Shown here piece after piece: positions 16,791-25,818 of a stretch of DNA of 64,000 bases. The stretch's first letter is position 1. The number at the start of each line of letters is the position of its first letter. The notes beneath the pieces are model-generated. The model was not told the origin of the DNA. It worked only from the letters and a program-made list of their open reading frames with translations, and ran no database searches. Origin of the DNA: Martinezella hainanensis (GTDB lineage: Bacteria; Pseudomonadota; Alphaproteobacteria; Rhizobiales; Rhizobiaceae); NCBI RefSeq assembly GCF_900094555.1, contig NZ_FMAC01000007.1, positions 124,001 through 188,000 of the forward strand, in the 5' to 3' direction. Made by a program: the position numbers and the translations under genes.

Positions 16791-16853
16791 GTCGGTCTCC
16801 AGCAGACATATTCCGGGTGATCCTGCCATGGCTGGATCACCCGAAGCGGATTA

Positions 16854-17867
16854 TCAGCCGATGCCAAGTTTCTTGGTGACCTCGCCGACATTGGTCTTGT
16901 TGGCAAGAAGTGCTGGAACGTAGGTCTCGCGCGGCAGTGTCTGGCCGGCAAGGAGCTTGGCAACGTTGCGGATGGCGGTGCGGCCGATTTCTGCCGGCTG
17001 TTGAGCGACATCGGCGCCGGCCGGCGATTTCGGATCGGCGATGAGCTGCAGCACTTCAGGGCTGCCATCGACGCCGTAGGTGCGGATTTCGGTGCGACCA
17101 GCAGCGGCAAGAGCCTGCGTCGCACCAAGCTGCGGAATATCCCACGCCGACCAGATCGCCTTGATCGATCCCTTTTCCGGGTATTTGTTCAAAATTGCAG
17201 TGATCTGGGTGAAAGCGTCCTGCACGGTATTCGGGATGACGTCACGCAATTCCGGCTGGAGGATCTTCACCTTCGGGAAATATTTGACGACATTGACCAG
17301 CTGGTCGTAGCGGATCGCGCAAGGCGTCACGCCATAGAAGCCGTTGAAGACGACGATATTGCCTTCACCGCCGATGTCGGAGACGAGCTGCAGCGCCAGG
17401 TCCTTGCCGATGCCCCAGTTGTCGGAGGTGGTGTTGTTGATCGAATTGGTCGAGCCGACGTCGACGGTCAGAACCGGAATGCCGGCATCGCGCGCCTTCT
17501 TCAGCCAGGGGTCGATGACGCTCAGCGTGCCGAGGATCTGAACGATCGCATCCGGCTTCTGGGCAATCAGCGTTTGCAATTGCGAGACCAGTTTGCCGTC
17601 ATTGCGCCCTGCATCGACGGCGATCGGCTCGCCGCCGAGGCGCTTCACCTCTTCGATCTGGGCATTATAGGCCTGCAGATCGAAGAAGTGGTCGGTTCCG
17701 GTCGCGCTGATGGCGATACGCTTGCCTTTCAGGGAAAGTTCTTCATCGGCCGCGAAGACGGGCTTCTGCCCGATCAGCGAGGCGCCGGCGACGGCAACCC
17801 CGGCTGCTGCGGACAGTTTCAGCAGATCCCGTCTTCCCAGACCGCTTTCGGACTTTTCAATGCTCAT
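16854..17867 (-). CDS. sugar ABC transporter substrate-binding protein (RbsB-like, Tat-exported)
   Basis: A 337-residue periplasmic binding protein of the type 1 fold. The N terminus has a twin-arginine signal (GRRDLLKLSAAAGVAVAG, cleavage near VFAAD), so export is likely by Tat. The mature part shows the alternating Rossmann-like lobes (GKRIAISATGTDHFF, KPDAIVQILGT, GIPVLTVDVGSTNSINNTTSD, IKAIWSAWDIPQLGATQAL, IRTYGVDGSPEVL). GGAGAG lies seven bases before the ATG at 17867. First gene of its operon, so the promoter lies in 17868-17950. No catabolic enzyme or regulator accompanies the operon, so the sugar is unknown. Confidence 0.92.
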   Translation of the reverse strand: MSIEKSESGLGRRDLLKLSAAAGVAVAGASLIGQKPVFAADEELSLKGKRIAISATGTDHFFDLQAYNAQIEEVKRLGGEPIAVDAGRNDGKLVSQLQTLIAQKPDAIVQILGTLSVIDPWLKKARDAGIPVLTVDVGSTNSINNTTSDNWGIGKDLALQLVSDIGGEGNIVVFNGFYGVTPCAIRYDQLVNVVKYFPKVKILQPELRDVIPNTVQDAFTQITAILNKYPEKGSIKAIWSAWDIPQLGATQALAAAGRTEIRTYGVDGSPEVLQLIADPKSPAGADVAQQPAEIGRTAIRNVAKLLAGQTLPRETYVPALLANKTNVGEVTKKLGIG

Positions 17868-18061
17868 TGCCACTCTCTCCAAATTGACTTTTGTCTATAA
17901 ATTAAGTGGACTAATGAGAATGAGGAGAAATGAATTTCCAAAAAGATGATCTCGAGGGAAAAGAGTGGACAGGGCAGCAGCTCATCCCTGGCTGCGATTT
18001 TCAAAAGCAACCAGCCAATGGAGGTCGTCTTGGCTTCGGGGTCGGAAGCGTTGGGTCGAGC

Positions 18062-18754
18062 TTAAGTCCGCACCCTGAGTGCCCGCTCCGTCCTGTCTGC
18101 GATCTGGGTTACGGCATAGGCGATCACCATGTAGATCACGACCGCGACCAGGAAGGCCTCGAGATAGTAGAAGTTCAGCGCGGCAGTCAGCTGCGATTGC
18201 GCGAAGATGTCGACCACCTCGATGGCGAACCCCAGAGACAGCGCCTTCATGATAACCATGAAGGAATTGGCAAGATCCGGTATCGCTGCGACGATGACCT
18301 GCGGAAGCATGACCCGACGAAAGAGCTGGCTCTTCTTGTAGCCGAGTGAATAGGCCGCATCGGCCTGGCCAGTGTCGAAGGAGTTCAGCGCGCCTTTGAC
18401 GACTTCCGCCTGGAAAGCGGCGACGCAGGCGGTCAGGGCGACGATGAGCGTGACCCAGTTCGGTGTCGAATGGCCATTGTAGTCCACGCCCAACAGCGAC
18501 GCCAGGAATTGCAGGGTCGAAGGAAGGCCATAATAGGCGAGGAAGATCACCACGACCATCGGCACGCCCTTGAAGGCGACCTTGTAAGCGACGACAAGCT
18601 GGCGGAGGACAGGGATCCGCCGATATTCGACCATGGCGAACAGGCTGCCTATGATCGTCGAGAGGACGAAGATCGCAAACGCCATCGCAAGCGTGAGGGG
18701 TACTGCGCCGAGGATGTCCCAAAGATCGGGAAGAAGAACGTCGATATCGAACAT
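18062..18754 (-). CDS. polar amino acid ABC transporter permease
   Basis: A 230-residue inner-membrane protein of the HisM/GlnP family. It has the typical EAA loop (EVVKGALNSFDTGQADAAYSLGYKKSQLFRRVMLPQ), about five hydrophobic segments, and an ATG preceded by GAGGAAG. It is the last gene of the minus operon LysR, monooxygenase, ATPase, binding protein, permease, permease. It pairs with the permease just upstream (16 bases away). Confidence 0.93.
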   Translation of the reverse strand: MFDIDVLLPDLWDILGAVPLTLAMAFAIFVLSTIIGSLFAMVEYRRIPVLRQLVVAYKVAFKGVPMVVVIFLAYYGLPSTLQFLASLLGVDYNGHSTPNWVTLIVALTACVAAFQAEVVKGALNSFDTGQADAAYSLGYKKSQLFRRVMLPQVIVAAIPDLANSFMVIMKALSLGFAIEVVDIFAQSQLTAALNFYYLEAFLVAVVIYMVIAYAVTQIADRTERALRVRT

Positions 18755-18770
18755 GCAGCAACTTCCTCGA

Positions 18771-19478
18771 TCAGACGCTTGCCATCAGCATGGTTCCGCC
18801 GCGTTTCGCGCCGGGAGAGAACCTTGCAGAACGAAGCTCGAAGAAACGAACGATGGACCAGGCGACCAGGCAAAGCAGCGAATAGAGCACCGCCAGTACG
18901 AGGTAGGTTTCGAACTGGTACTGATTATAGTCGCGCTCCATGACGAGGTGTGCCGTCGCCATGACATCAGCCGCCCCGATATACATGACGAGTGCAACAT
19001 TATGGATCAGGTAGATGATCGAGTTCCCGTAGCCGGGAAGTGCGATGTGAACCGCCTGCGGGCCTAGAACGCGCGTGAGCTTCTGGCGGAATGTGTAACC
19101 AAGACTGTCCGCAGCATCGTGCTGGCCATGTTCGACGGCGAGATAGGCCGGCCGCATGACTTCGGACAGATAACCTCCGTGATAGAGGCTTAAGCCCAGC
19201 ATCGCGGCGATCGTCGGAGACACGAAGTCTGCAACGCCGAACACACCCACGAGCACCGGAAGCCCATAAAAGGCGACGAACAACTGAAGGACGACGGGAA
19301 CGCTCCGGGCATAGGAGACGTAGAGATCCGCCAGCTGGCTGACCACCGGGATCCTGCGAACCCGGAATGTCGTTGCAATCAAGGCCAGCACGAAGCCGGC
19401 GATCATGGCCGTGAACGTGATCGCAAGCGTCAGCGGCAGGGCCGAGAGCAGCTCTGGGATCATTACGGAAAGGTCCAC
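18771..19478 (-). CDS. polar amino acid ABC transporter permease
   Basis: A 235-residue permease of the same family. The EAA loop reads EVMRPAYLAVEHGQHDAADSLGYTFRQKLTRVLGPQ, preceded by a membrane segment with YARSVPVVLQLF. The start is GTG at 19478, supported by AAGGAG nine bases upstream. Together with the downstream permease it forms the likely heterodimeric channel of the importer at 18-21 kb. Confidence 0.92.
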   Translation of the reverse strand: MDLSVMIPELLSALPLTLAITFTAMIAGFVLALIATTFRVRRIPVVSQLADLYVSYARSVPVVLQLFVAFYGLPVLVGVFGVADFVSPTIAAMLGLSLYHGGYLSEVMRPAYLAVEHGQHDAADSLGYTFRQKLTRVLGPQAVHIALPGYGNSIIYLIHNVALVMYIGAADVMATAHLVMERDYNQYQFETYLVLAVLYSLLCLVAWSIVRFFELRSARFSPGAKRGGTMLMASV

Positions 19479-19534
19479 TTCGGAACACTCCTTCTTTCAG
19501 TCGTTAGCCTGATCGCCGGGATCGGAGGGCGGCG

Positions 19535-20353
19535 TTACTTCATGTACGTGGTGATGTCCTCGCCGAACCACTTCTGCGAGAGTTTGGCGAGCGTGCCGTC
19601 GGCCTTGAGCTCCTTCAGAGCCTTGTCGATGCCTTCGGCAAGAGCCTTGTTCTCCTCAGAGCGATGGATCAGGACGAAGGTCTGATTGATTGCGACCGGC
19701 TCGCTCGTCTTGATTTCGAGCTTCTGCTGGTCGATCACGGTCTGCTCGCCAAGGTTGGACGGCAGCACGAGCGCATCGTACTTGCCGTTCTGCACTTCCT
19801 TCAGGCGGTCGGGATAGGGAACGCCGGCGCTCGAGGCAGTGATTTCGATCTTGTAGGTCGGGTTCTGCTCCTGCCATGCCGTGGCGAACTTGTAGATGCC
19901 ACCGCCGGCGGTGACGGGTACGATCTTCTTGCCGACGAGGTCCTTCATCTCGTTGATGCCGCTGTCCTTGCGGCTGTAGATCTTGATCAGGCTCGCGCCG
20001 ATCGGTGCGTCAGGAATGAGGAACTGCTTTTCGCGGGCAGGCGCGCGGTAGTAGCCGCCCGTCGCGATGTCGTACTTGCCGGTAGCAAGGCCCGTTTCCT
20101 GCGCGATGTCGGCCGCACCTTCCATGACGAACTTGTATTGGGGCAGCTTGGCGTTGATCGCCTTCAGCACGTCGGGTTCGTAGCCCTGCGGCTCGACGCC
20201 GATCGCACCCCAGGAGAGCGGCTTCGATTCCGCCGCGGTGGCGATCTTGATCGTGCGAACGTCCTCGGCGAACGAGGCAGTTGCGAAGGCGATTGCGACG
20301 CCTGCTACGGCGAGACCGAGGCCACGGCGCGAGATTGAACTCATGGAAGTCAT
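19535..20353 (-). CDS. amino-acid-type ABC transporter substrate-binding protein
   Basis: About 272 residues, family 3 periplasmic binding protein. It has a signal peptide (SSISRRGLGLAVAGVAIAFATASFAED). The mature part shows IKIATAAESKPLSWG, GYEPDVLKAINAKL, ETGLATGKYDIATGGYYRAPAREKQF and a C-terminal helical KALKELKADGTLAKLSQKWFGED. The start is placed at 20353 because AAGGA lies eight bases upstream; an ATG at 20362 sits on top of that site. It lies between the ATPase and the permeases. The family binds polar amino acids or related small compounds; with the flavin monooxygenase it may serve an S- or N-substituted amino acid (inference). Confidence 0.9.
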   Translation of the reverse strand: MTSMSSISRRGLGLAVAGVAIAFATASFAEDVRTIKIATAAESKPLSWGAIGVEPQGYEPDVLKAINAKLPQYKFVMEGAADIAQETGLATGKYDIATGGYYRAPAREKQFLIPDAPIGASLIKIYSRKDSGINEMKDLVGKKIVPVTAGGGIYKFATAWQEQNPTYKIEITASSAGVPYPDRLKEVQNGKYDALVLPSNLGEQTVIDQQKLEIKTSEPVAINQTFVLIHRSEENKALAEGIDKALKELKADGTLAKLSQKWFGEDITTYMK

Positions 20354-20367
20354 TTCAGGCATCCTTT

Positions 20368-21108
20368 CTACTGGATCGCGCGTTCGGAATTGAGAAACTG
20401 AGCGAGGCGCGGGTTGGAGGGTGTGTCAAAGATTTCGGCAGGGCTTCCGTCGGCTGCGACGACGCCACGATCCATGAAGACGATGCGGTTGGAGATATTC
20501 TTCGCAAACTGCATCTCATGGGTGACGAGAAGAGAGGTGATGCCCGAGGACGTCACGTCCTTGATGACCTTCAGGACCTCGTTCACCAGTTCGGGATCGA
20601 GCGACGATGTCGGCTCGTCGAACAGCATCACGTCCGGCTTGACCGCCAAGGCGCGGGCGATACCGGTCCGCTGGAGCTGACCGCCGGAGAGCTGGGAGGG
20701 ATAATTGTCGAGCTTGTCGGCAAGGCCTACCCGCTGGAGTTCCTGCAGGGCGATCGCGCGGGCTTCTTCCTTCGACTTGCGCTGAACGACCACCAGCGGA
20801 TCCATTACATTCTGGATGACCGTCATGTTCTTGAAGACGTTGAACTGCTGGAAGACCATCGCCGTGCGAAGACGGATCGCCTGTACGGCGGCCTTGTCCG
20901 GGCGTCCGTAATCCATGCGGATGTCGTCGAACGCGATCGAGCCTGAGGACGGCTTGGCCAGATGGTTGATGCACTTCAAAAGCGTAGTCTTGCCGGTGCC
21001 GCTCGGGCCGATGACCGACACCACGTCGCCGCGTTTCACCGATAGGTCGACGCCGTTCAGAATCTGCGTGCTTCCGTAGGACAGCTTTAGGTTCTTGATC
21101 TCAAGCAT
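20368..21108 (-). CDS. polar amino acid ABC transporter ATP-binding protein
   Basis: A 246-residue single-domain ATPase (GlnQ/HisP type). Walker A is GPSGTGKTT (about 34-42), the signature is LSGGQLQRTGIARAL, Walker B is VMLFDEPTSSLD, and the switch histidine is in LLVTHEM. It follows the flavin monooxygenase by eight bases and precedes the binding protein by about 14, so it is co-transcribed. It energises the two permeases at 18.1-19.5 kb. Confidence 0.94.
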   Translation of the reverse strand: MLEIKNLKLSYGSTQILNGVDLSVKRGDVVSVIGPSGTGKTTLLKCINHLAKPSSGSIAFDDIRMDYGRPDKAAVQAIRLRTAMVFQQFNVFKNMTVIQNVMDPLVVVQRKSKEEARAIALQELQRVGLADKLDNYPSQLSGGQLQRTGIARALAVKPDVMLFDEPTSSLDPELVNEVLKVIKDVTSSGITSLLVTHEMQFAKNISNRIVFMDRGVVAADGSPAEIFDTPSNPRLAQFLNSERAIQ

Positions 21109-21116
21109 TTCGGGTC

Positions 21117-22592
21117 TCAGGTCCTTTCGGAAGATAGTTCGGAAGGCTCTTTGGTATCGTCATCCGCCCACTCGTCACCGAGGAGTTCCGGCGTGTCGAA
21201 AGCCTGAAGGTTTTCGAAATGCGTCTCGCGGTCGGCGACGAAAAGGGAGCGAACAATGCCCCGCGCCAGGCGGTCGGCGCCTTCGCTGATTGCGGGGATG
21301 TCGCCGGTAAGCTTGCCGTGACTGAGTGTCGCCGGAAAATTGAAGCAGTGGATCTTTGCCAGCGTCGGGCACGAACCCGGCTCCTTTTCGAGGAGCTCGA
21401 ACGCTTCTCCGAGATCGGGAGATCCCTCGAGTTCGGCGTTGGGCATTCCCGCCGGTACCGGGAAGCGATCGCGCCAAAGGCGTATATGTGGATCGAAGGC
21501 GGCAAGTTCCGGCCGATTGCTCAAGTCGATCTTGAAACCCGTTCCGAAGATCAGAAAGTCGACCAGGTGCCGACCCTTGGGTGTCGTAATGACGACATGA
21601 TCGCCTTCCTGCTCCAGTCCGCTGATCGGGCTCTCAAGATGGAGATGGGCTTGCGGGAAGGAGCTGACGCGCAGGACACTCGGCCGCGGCGGCGGTGTCC
21701 GCTGGCCCATGGCATAGTTGAGGAAACGCCACTTCCACTCGTCGGGGAGGCCGGCAAATCCGTGCACGACGCCCTGGCTACCGATGCCGGTGAACTTGTT
21801 GATCCGCGGCAGTTCTCTACGGCGCACGAACATGTCGAGGCGCGCCGCACCGGCTTCAAGAGCGGTTGCTGCATTGTCCATCGCCGATGCGCCCGCTCCA
21901 ACGACGCCTATCCGCTTGCCTCGCAGCCCTGCGAAATCGATGTCGTCAGCGGTATGCGCCCAGAATTTCCGGTCTATGGCAGCTGCGATTGCGGGCACGA
22001 ATGGCCCGCCAAGGCCATCACGGCCGGTCGCGAGCACCACATGGCGAGCGACCATCGTTTCCACCGGGGCGTCCTGACTGCAGACGACATCAAGCATTCC
22101 GTCCTCGCGCGGCAGGATCGCATCGACGGTCACACCGTTGCGGACGGGAAGCTCGAGCACTTTCCGGTACCAGACCAGATACTCCATCCAGATTTCGCGC
22201 GGGGCACGGTCGAGCCCGATCCATGCCTCACGCCCATAGCGAGCTTCGTAATAGGCCCGGAAGGTGAGCGCCGGAAGCCCCATCGCCGGACCGGTGAGTT
22301 GCTTCGGAGAACGAAGAGTACGCATCCTGGCAAAAGTGACCCACGGCCCTTCCTGACCAGCAGGCGCCTTGTCGAGGACGAGATGGTTGGCGACCCCGAG
22401 ACGCTTCAGCATACCGGACGCAACAAGGCCGGCCATGCCTGCACCAATGATGACGACATCGACGACAGGCTGACCGTCGATCACGCGCGGAGGCACCCAG
22501 GATTTGGCCGGCAGCTCCAGCCAGGCGAGATCCTGCCGCAGCCGCACCTCAAGCGCGTCGAGACCGTCCGGCAAGTTGGAAAGGTCGCTCAT
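21117..22592 (-). CDS. FAD/NAD(P)-binding flavoprotein monooxygenase
   Basis: A 491-residue soluble flavoenzyme. The FAD Rossmann motif is VVIIGAGMAGLVASG (about 47-61) and a second dinucleotide motif is RIGVVGAGASAMDNA (about 226-240). These are the two nucleotide sites of class B flavin monooxygenases, though I do not see a full FxGxxxHxxxW fingerprint. Its ATG overlaps the stop of the LysR gene (ATGA). It sits between a LysR regulator and an amino-acid importer and diverges from two AhpD-fold genes. A role in oxidising an imported compound is plausible; the substrate is unknown. Confidence 0.85.
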   Translation of the reverse strand: MSDLSNLPDGLDALEVRLRQDLAWLELPAKSWVPPRVIDGQPVVDVVIIGAGMAGLVASGMLKRLGVANHLVLDKAPAGQEGPWVTFARMRTLRSPKQLTGPAMGLPALTFRAYYEARYGREAWIGLDRAPREIWMEYLVWYRKVLELPVRNGVTVDAILPREDGMLDVVCSQDAPVETMVARHVVLATGRDGLGGPFVPAIAAAIDRKFWAHTADDIDFAGLRGKRIGVVGAGASAMDNAATALEAGAARLDMFVRRRELPRINKFTGIGSQGVVHGFAGLPDEWKWRFLNYAMGQRTPPPRPSVLRVSSFPQAHLHLESPISGLEQEGDHVVITTPKGRHLVDFLIFGTGFKIDLSNRPELAAFDPHIRLWRDRFPVPAGMPNAELEGSPDLGEAFELLEKEPGSCPTLAKIHCFNFPATLSHGKLTGDIPAISEGADRLARGIVRSLFVADRETHFENLQAFDTPELLGDEWADDDTKEPSELSSERT

Positions 22593-23587
22593 ATCGGCGC
22601 TCCCTCGGGTCGCGGAGCCTGCCCGTAAACGGTGTCGGCCAGTGCTTCAGCACCACTCGAATCGAACAGGCGGCAGCCTGGCATCGCCAAGGCCACCGCG
22701 CGCGCCGCCTCGATTACGGCGGTGATCGTCGACGTAAGCGGCAACGCGGCTGGCGATATCGCGCCGAACAGGAAGGGAATGGTGTGATCGAGGACGCGCA
22801 TCGCGACGCCGTCAAGCGGCACGCCGACCACGGTCGCCGGCTCGACGATACCAACCCCAAGTCCTGCGCGAACCAGCGAAAGCGCTGTCAGGGAGGCATT
22901 GACATCGATGATCCGGTCCGGCGAGACCCCCGCCCGTTCCAGCGCCTCATCGACCCGGTGCCGCAAGCGATATGGATTGGCCAGGGTGATAATGCGGCGG
23001 TCGGCAAGATCGGCAAGGCGCACCACATCACGCTCGGCAAGCGGATCGTTGGCGCCGATGGCGACGACACATGGCGCCTCGGCAATCCAGTGTATTTCGA
23101 GGCCGGGATGTTCGAGCGGCAGGCTTGCAATCCCGAAGTCCGCCGAACGGGCGAGCACTGCCTGAACGACGTTTTCGGCCGCAAGCGCCTGCACATGCAG
23201 ATGACGTGGGATCAGATCCGGGGCAACAGCCGCAAGTGCCTGCGGCAGAACGCCCGCGGCAAGAGACGGCGTGGCCGCGATCGTCAGCGTCGGGGGCTCG
23301 TCACGACCAATCGCCTCAGCACGCTCGCGGATATGTGTGAGGCTGGCGAGATGGCGCTCGACCTCGGCATGAAACAGCACGCCGCGCGAGGTCGGCGTGA
23401 TCCGCGGACCGCTTCGATGCAGGAGCGCATAGCCGATGTCGGCCTCCAGATCCTGGATAAGCCTGGTGACTGCCGGCTGAGATCGGCCCAGCAAGCGCGC
23501 CGCCCCGGTTACGCTGCCCGCGGAAATTACGGCTGCGAAGGCTTCGAGTTGCCGAATATCGAAAGAGCTAGAATGCATAAATGACAT
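22589..23587 (-). CDS. LysR family transcriptional regulator
   Basis: A 332-residue regulator. The winged helix is near residues 10-70 (IRQLEAFAAVISAGSVTGAARLLGRSQPAVTRLIQDLE), followed by a LysR effector domain (TLTIAATPSLAAGVLPQAL to GLGVGIVEP). GAGGAG lies six bases before the ATG. Unusually, it is the first gene of the operon it probably controls, being translationally coupled to the monooxygenase. It also diverges from the CMD/AhpD pair at 23.7 kb, so it may act on both promoters in the 160-base intergenic region. Confidence 0.93.
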   Translation of the reverse strand: MSFMHSSSFDIRQLEAFAAVISAGSVTGAARLLGRSQPAVTRLIQDLEADIGYALLHRSGPRITPTSRGVLFHAEVERHLASLTHIRERAEAIGRDEPPTLTIAATPSLAAGVLPQALAAVAPDLIPRHLHVQALAAENVVQAVLARSADFGIASLPLEHPGLEIHWIAEAPCVVAIGANDPLAERDVVRLADLADRRIITLANPYRLRHRVDEALERAGVSPDRIIDVNASLTALSLVRAGLGVGIVEPATVVGVPLDGVAMRVLDHTIPFLFGAISPAALPLTSTITAVIEAARAVALAMPGCRLFDSSGAEALADTVYGQAPRPEGAPI

Positions 23588-23747
23588 GAAACACTCCTCT
23601 TAATGCGAGTAAAGCATAGGAATTCTCATTTGACGATCGGAATTGGATAATTATTTCGCATCGATATCGCTCAATCATAATCATTTGACATAATGAAGTG
23701 CCACGCCTACCTAGATGCTACCCCACAGACGCACCGAGGAGCCTGTT
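23588..23747. promoter_or_regulatory. divergent promoter region, LysR operon / CMD genes
   Basis: This 160-base AT-rich gap separates the minus LysR operon from the plus CMD/AhpD operon. It holds the repeated element TCATTTGAC at 23627-23635 and 23680-23688, in the same orientation 53 bases apart. Such paired sites are candidates for LysR-type binding. No experimental or comparative support is available here. Confidence 0.4.
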
Positions 23748-24230
23748 TTGACACTCATCGAAACCCTAGTCTCCGTGAAGCCTGGCTCAGCGCTGGCCGA
23801 AGCCATGGATAAGCGCGCGGAGATCCTGCGCCTGAGCGAGGCAGCCCATGATGCCGTGCTGCTGCCGCGTGATCCGGGCGGTCTCTCCCATGGACTTCGG
23901 GCAGCGCTTGCCGCCCGCATGGCCCGACACAATCAGAACGAGGTGCTCGCGCGCCACTATGATGCTCTCGTGGAACAGGCGGGCGAACCCGCGATCGCCT
24001 CGCTCTCTGCGCCGGGCACGACTGCGGACGACGTGCGCGTCGCCGAGATCGTTCGTCACGCCGACCGGCTGACCGTCGCACCGAGGGAGGCGACACGAGC
24101 GCACATAGAAACATTGCGCAGGGCGGGCGTGAGCGATGCCGACATCGTCCGGCTCTCCGAGCTGGCAGCCTTTGTGAACTATCAGGTGCGCGTCATCGCG
24201 GGATTGACACTGATCGGAGCAAGACAATGA
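23748..24230 (+). CDS. CMD-domain protein, Avi_7170-like family
   Basis: About 160 residues. It resembles the carboxymuconolactone-decarboxylase-fold family I know as CMD domain protein Avi_7170, which usually precedes an AhpD-like partner. The visible features are AAHDAVLLPRDPGGLSHGLRAALAARMARHN and LSELAAFVNYQVRVIAGLTLIG. The usual CxxC is absent. The start is placed at TTG 23748 because GAGGAG lies six bases upstream; an ATG at 23715 lacks a ribosome site. It overlaps the next gene by ATGA. Possibly half of a heteromeric peroxidase or a substrate-binding partner (inference). Confidence 0.82.
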   Translation: MTLIETLVSVKPGSALAEAMDKRAEILRLSEAAHDAVLLPRDPGGLSHGLRAALAARMARHNQNEVLARHYDALVEQAGEPAIASLSAPGTTADDVRVAEIVRHADRLTVAPREATRAHIETLRRAGVSDADIVRLSELAAFVNYQVRVIAGLTLIGARQ

Positions 24231-24802
24231 GCGAAGTCGTCCACGCCTTCACCACCAAAATTCCCCGTTGGCAGCCCTATATCGTTCCGGTCGACCTGGA
24301 GACTGCGACCGAGGAGCAGCGCGCAGCCATGCAGGTGACGCCGTCCAACAAGGGCATTTCACCCTATGTTCTGACACTTGCGCACGATCCAGAATCGCTT
24401 GCCGTCCGCTCCCCCCTGTTCAACCTGATCATGTACGGAAAAGACGGGCTTGCTTCGAGCGAACGCGAACTGGGCGCGACGGCCGCATCCGTCGTCAACC
24501 ACTGCGTCTACTGCGCCGCGGTTCACGCCTCCCGGTTCATCAGCCAGACCAAAAGAACCGACGTGATCGAGGCAATCTTCGCGGACGGCCTCCATGCGGA
24601 ACTAGACGAGCACCTGCAGGCAATCTTCGACTTTTCCGCACGTCTCTCGCCAACGCCGCCCGAAGCCACTGAAGCCGATGCGCAGGCATTGGCCGATGTC
24701 GGTTTCTCTGAATTGGAATCCCTCGACCTCGTCCTGTCGTCAGCCATCTTCGGCTGGGCGAACCGCCTGATGCATACGCTCGGCGAGCCAGTGACCGATT
24801 AG
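24227..24802 (+). CDS. AhpD-like alkylhydroperoxidase, Avi_7169-like family
   Basis: A 191-residue AhpD/CMD-fold protein. The redox motif CVYCAAVHASRF (Cys at about 92 and 95, His at about 99) is the CxxC-x3-H site of AhpD-type peroxidases, so peroxidase or disulfide chemistry is expected. It is translationally coupled to the CMD protein before it. The pair faces the monooxygenase/ABC operon across a shared promoter, suggesting one pathway in which the AhpD pair handles an oxidised or peroxide product (inference). Confidence 0.87.
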   Translation: MSEVVHAFTTKIPRWQPYIVPVDLETATEEQRAAMQVTPSNKGISPYVLTLAHDPESLAVRSPLFNLIMYGKDGLASSERELGATAASVVNHCVYCAAVHASRFISQTKRTDVIEAIFADGLHAELDEHLQAIFDFSARLSPTPPEATEADAQALADVGFSELESLDLVLSSAIFGWANRLMHTLGEPVTD

Positions 24803-25002
24803 GTTGGCTGGACCAAAATATGGGCTATCAAACCCAGGGCGGTGTCAGTGGCCCTGGTGATCCGTTTGCCATCACTTTCTGCCCACGCGGCTGCGGAAGT
24901 TGCTGGCAAGACCTCCCATCGTCTCTTGCAGCCCGCCTGGCAAGCCAGCCCGTCACATCGTCGGCTGCCAGTTTCGTTAGAAGTAGATCGGAGTTTTCGG
25001 CG

Positions 25003-25728
25003 CTATCCCGCCAAAGCCAAACGACGCCTCAGCCGCGCCGTACGGCTGCTGCCGTTATTGGCGGGTAGCCGCTGAAAGGCATCGAGATAATTATCCTTGG
25101 TGCGGAGAATATGGGCTATAAGCACCGTGATGAGCTCGTCGCGCCGTCCCTCCGAGAAAAGAACAATCATGTGACGATGATCGCCATAGGACCGATCCGG
25201 TTCACCTTCGGCCTTCATCGCAAGATGTGTGCGTAACGATGCGACGCGGCCGAGAATAAGGTCGTACGCAGTCCTCAGATAGCGATTGCCGCAATGCTGG
25301 AAGAAGGCCAGATGAAAAGCGGTATCGGCACGGCCATAAGCCTGCATGTCCCCAGTTGCGACCGCGGCGTCCATCGCCGAAAGCTGGTGTTTCAATTCCA
25401 AAACCGTCTCGGGGATGGAGCTCGCCGGCGTGAGAGCTACGGCCTGCTGTTCCAGACCGATGCGATAGTCACAGAGCTCGGCAATGTCCTCGAGAGTCGG
25501 TGTGAAGACATAGGTGCCGGATTTGGGAACGATGCTGACCAAACCCTCCATCTGCAGCAGGTTGAGCGCCTCGCGTACGGGCGTGCGGCTCACCTCGAAA
25601 GCCGAAGCAAGCGTGTCCTCGGAAAGATTTTCGCCGAACTCGAACTCCGCGTCGACGATCGCCGCGCGTATCTTGTCGGCAATCGTCGGAACGAGGCTCT
25701 TGCGAGGTTTCACCGTTGGCTTGGACAT
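25003..25728 (-). CDS. GntR family transcriptional regulator (FCD subfamily)
   Basis: A 241-residue regulator. The N-terminal winged helix is at about 12-75 (IADKIRAAIVDAEFEFGENLSED, SRTPVREALNLLQMEGLV). The helical FCD domain follows, with metal-site residues in DTAFHLAFFQHCGN and YGDHRHMIV. It diverges from the truncated quiC gene 90 bases away. In intact genomes such a regulator next to quiC would control quinate/shikimate use, but that is inference. The 200 bases beyond its stop hold no gene. Confidence 0.92.
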   Translation of the reverse strand: MSKPTVKPRKSLVPTIADKIRAAIVDAEFEFGENLSEDTLASAFEVSRTPVREALNLLQMEGLVSIVPKSGTYVFTPTLEDIAELCDYRIGLEQQAVALTPASSIPETVLELKHQLSAMDAAVATGDMQAYGRADTAFHLAFFQHCGNRYLRTAYDLILGRVASLRTHLAMKAEGEPDRSYGDHRHMIVLFSEGRRDELITVLIAHILRTKDNYLDAFQRLPANNGSSRTARLRRRLALAG

Positions 25729-25818
25729 ACCCGCTCACGCACTCCTTGAAACGAATCCGGCAGCGTCCGGACGGACACTGCCGGAAGTTTGGTCTAGTCG
25801 CGCTTTGCTTTCAAGCTC

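Noticed and set aside
15510..16820. 436-codon plus-strand frame
   Set aside because: Antisense to the sugar ABC ATPase.
21219..22628. 469-codon plus-strand frame
   Set aside because: Antisense to the flavoprotein monooxygenase, which has two dinucleotide motifs.
25735..25818. Hidden N-terminal part of quiC by frameshift
   Set aside because: Only 90 bases separate it from the GntR gene, too short for the missing 80 residues.
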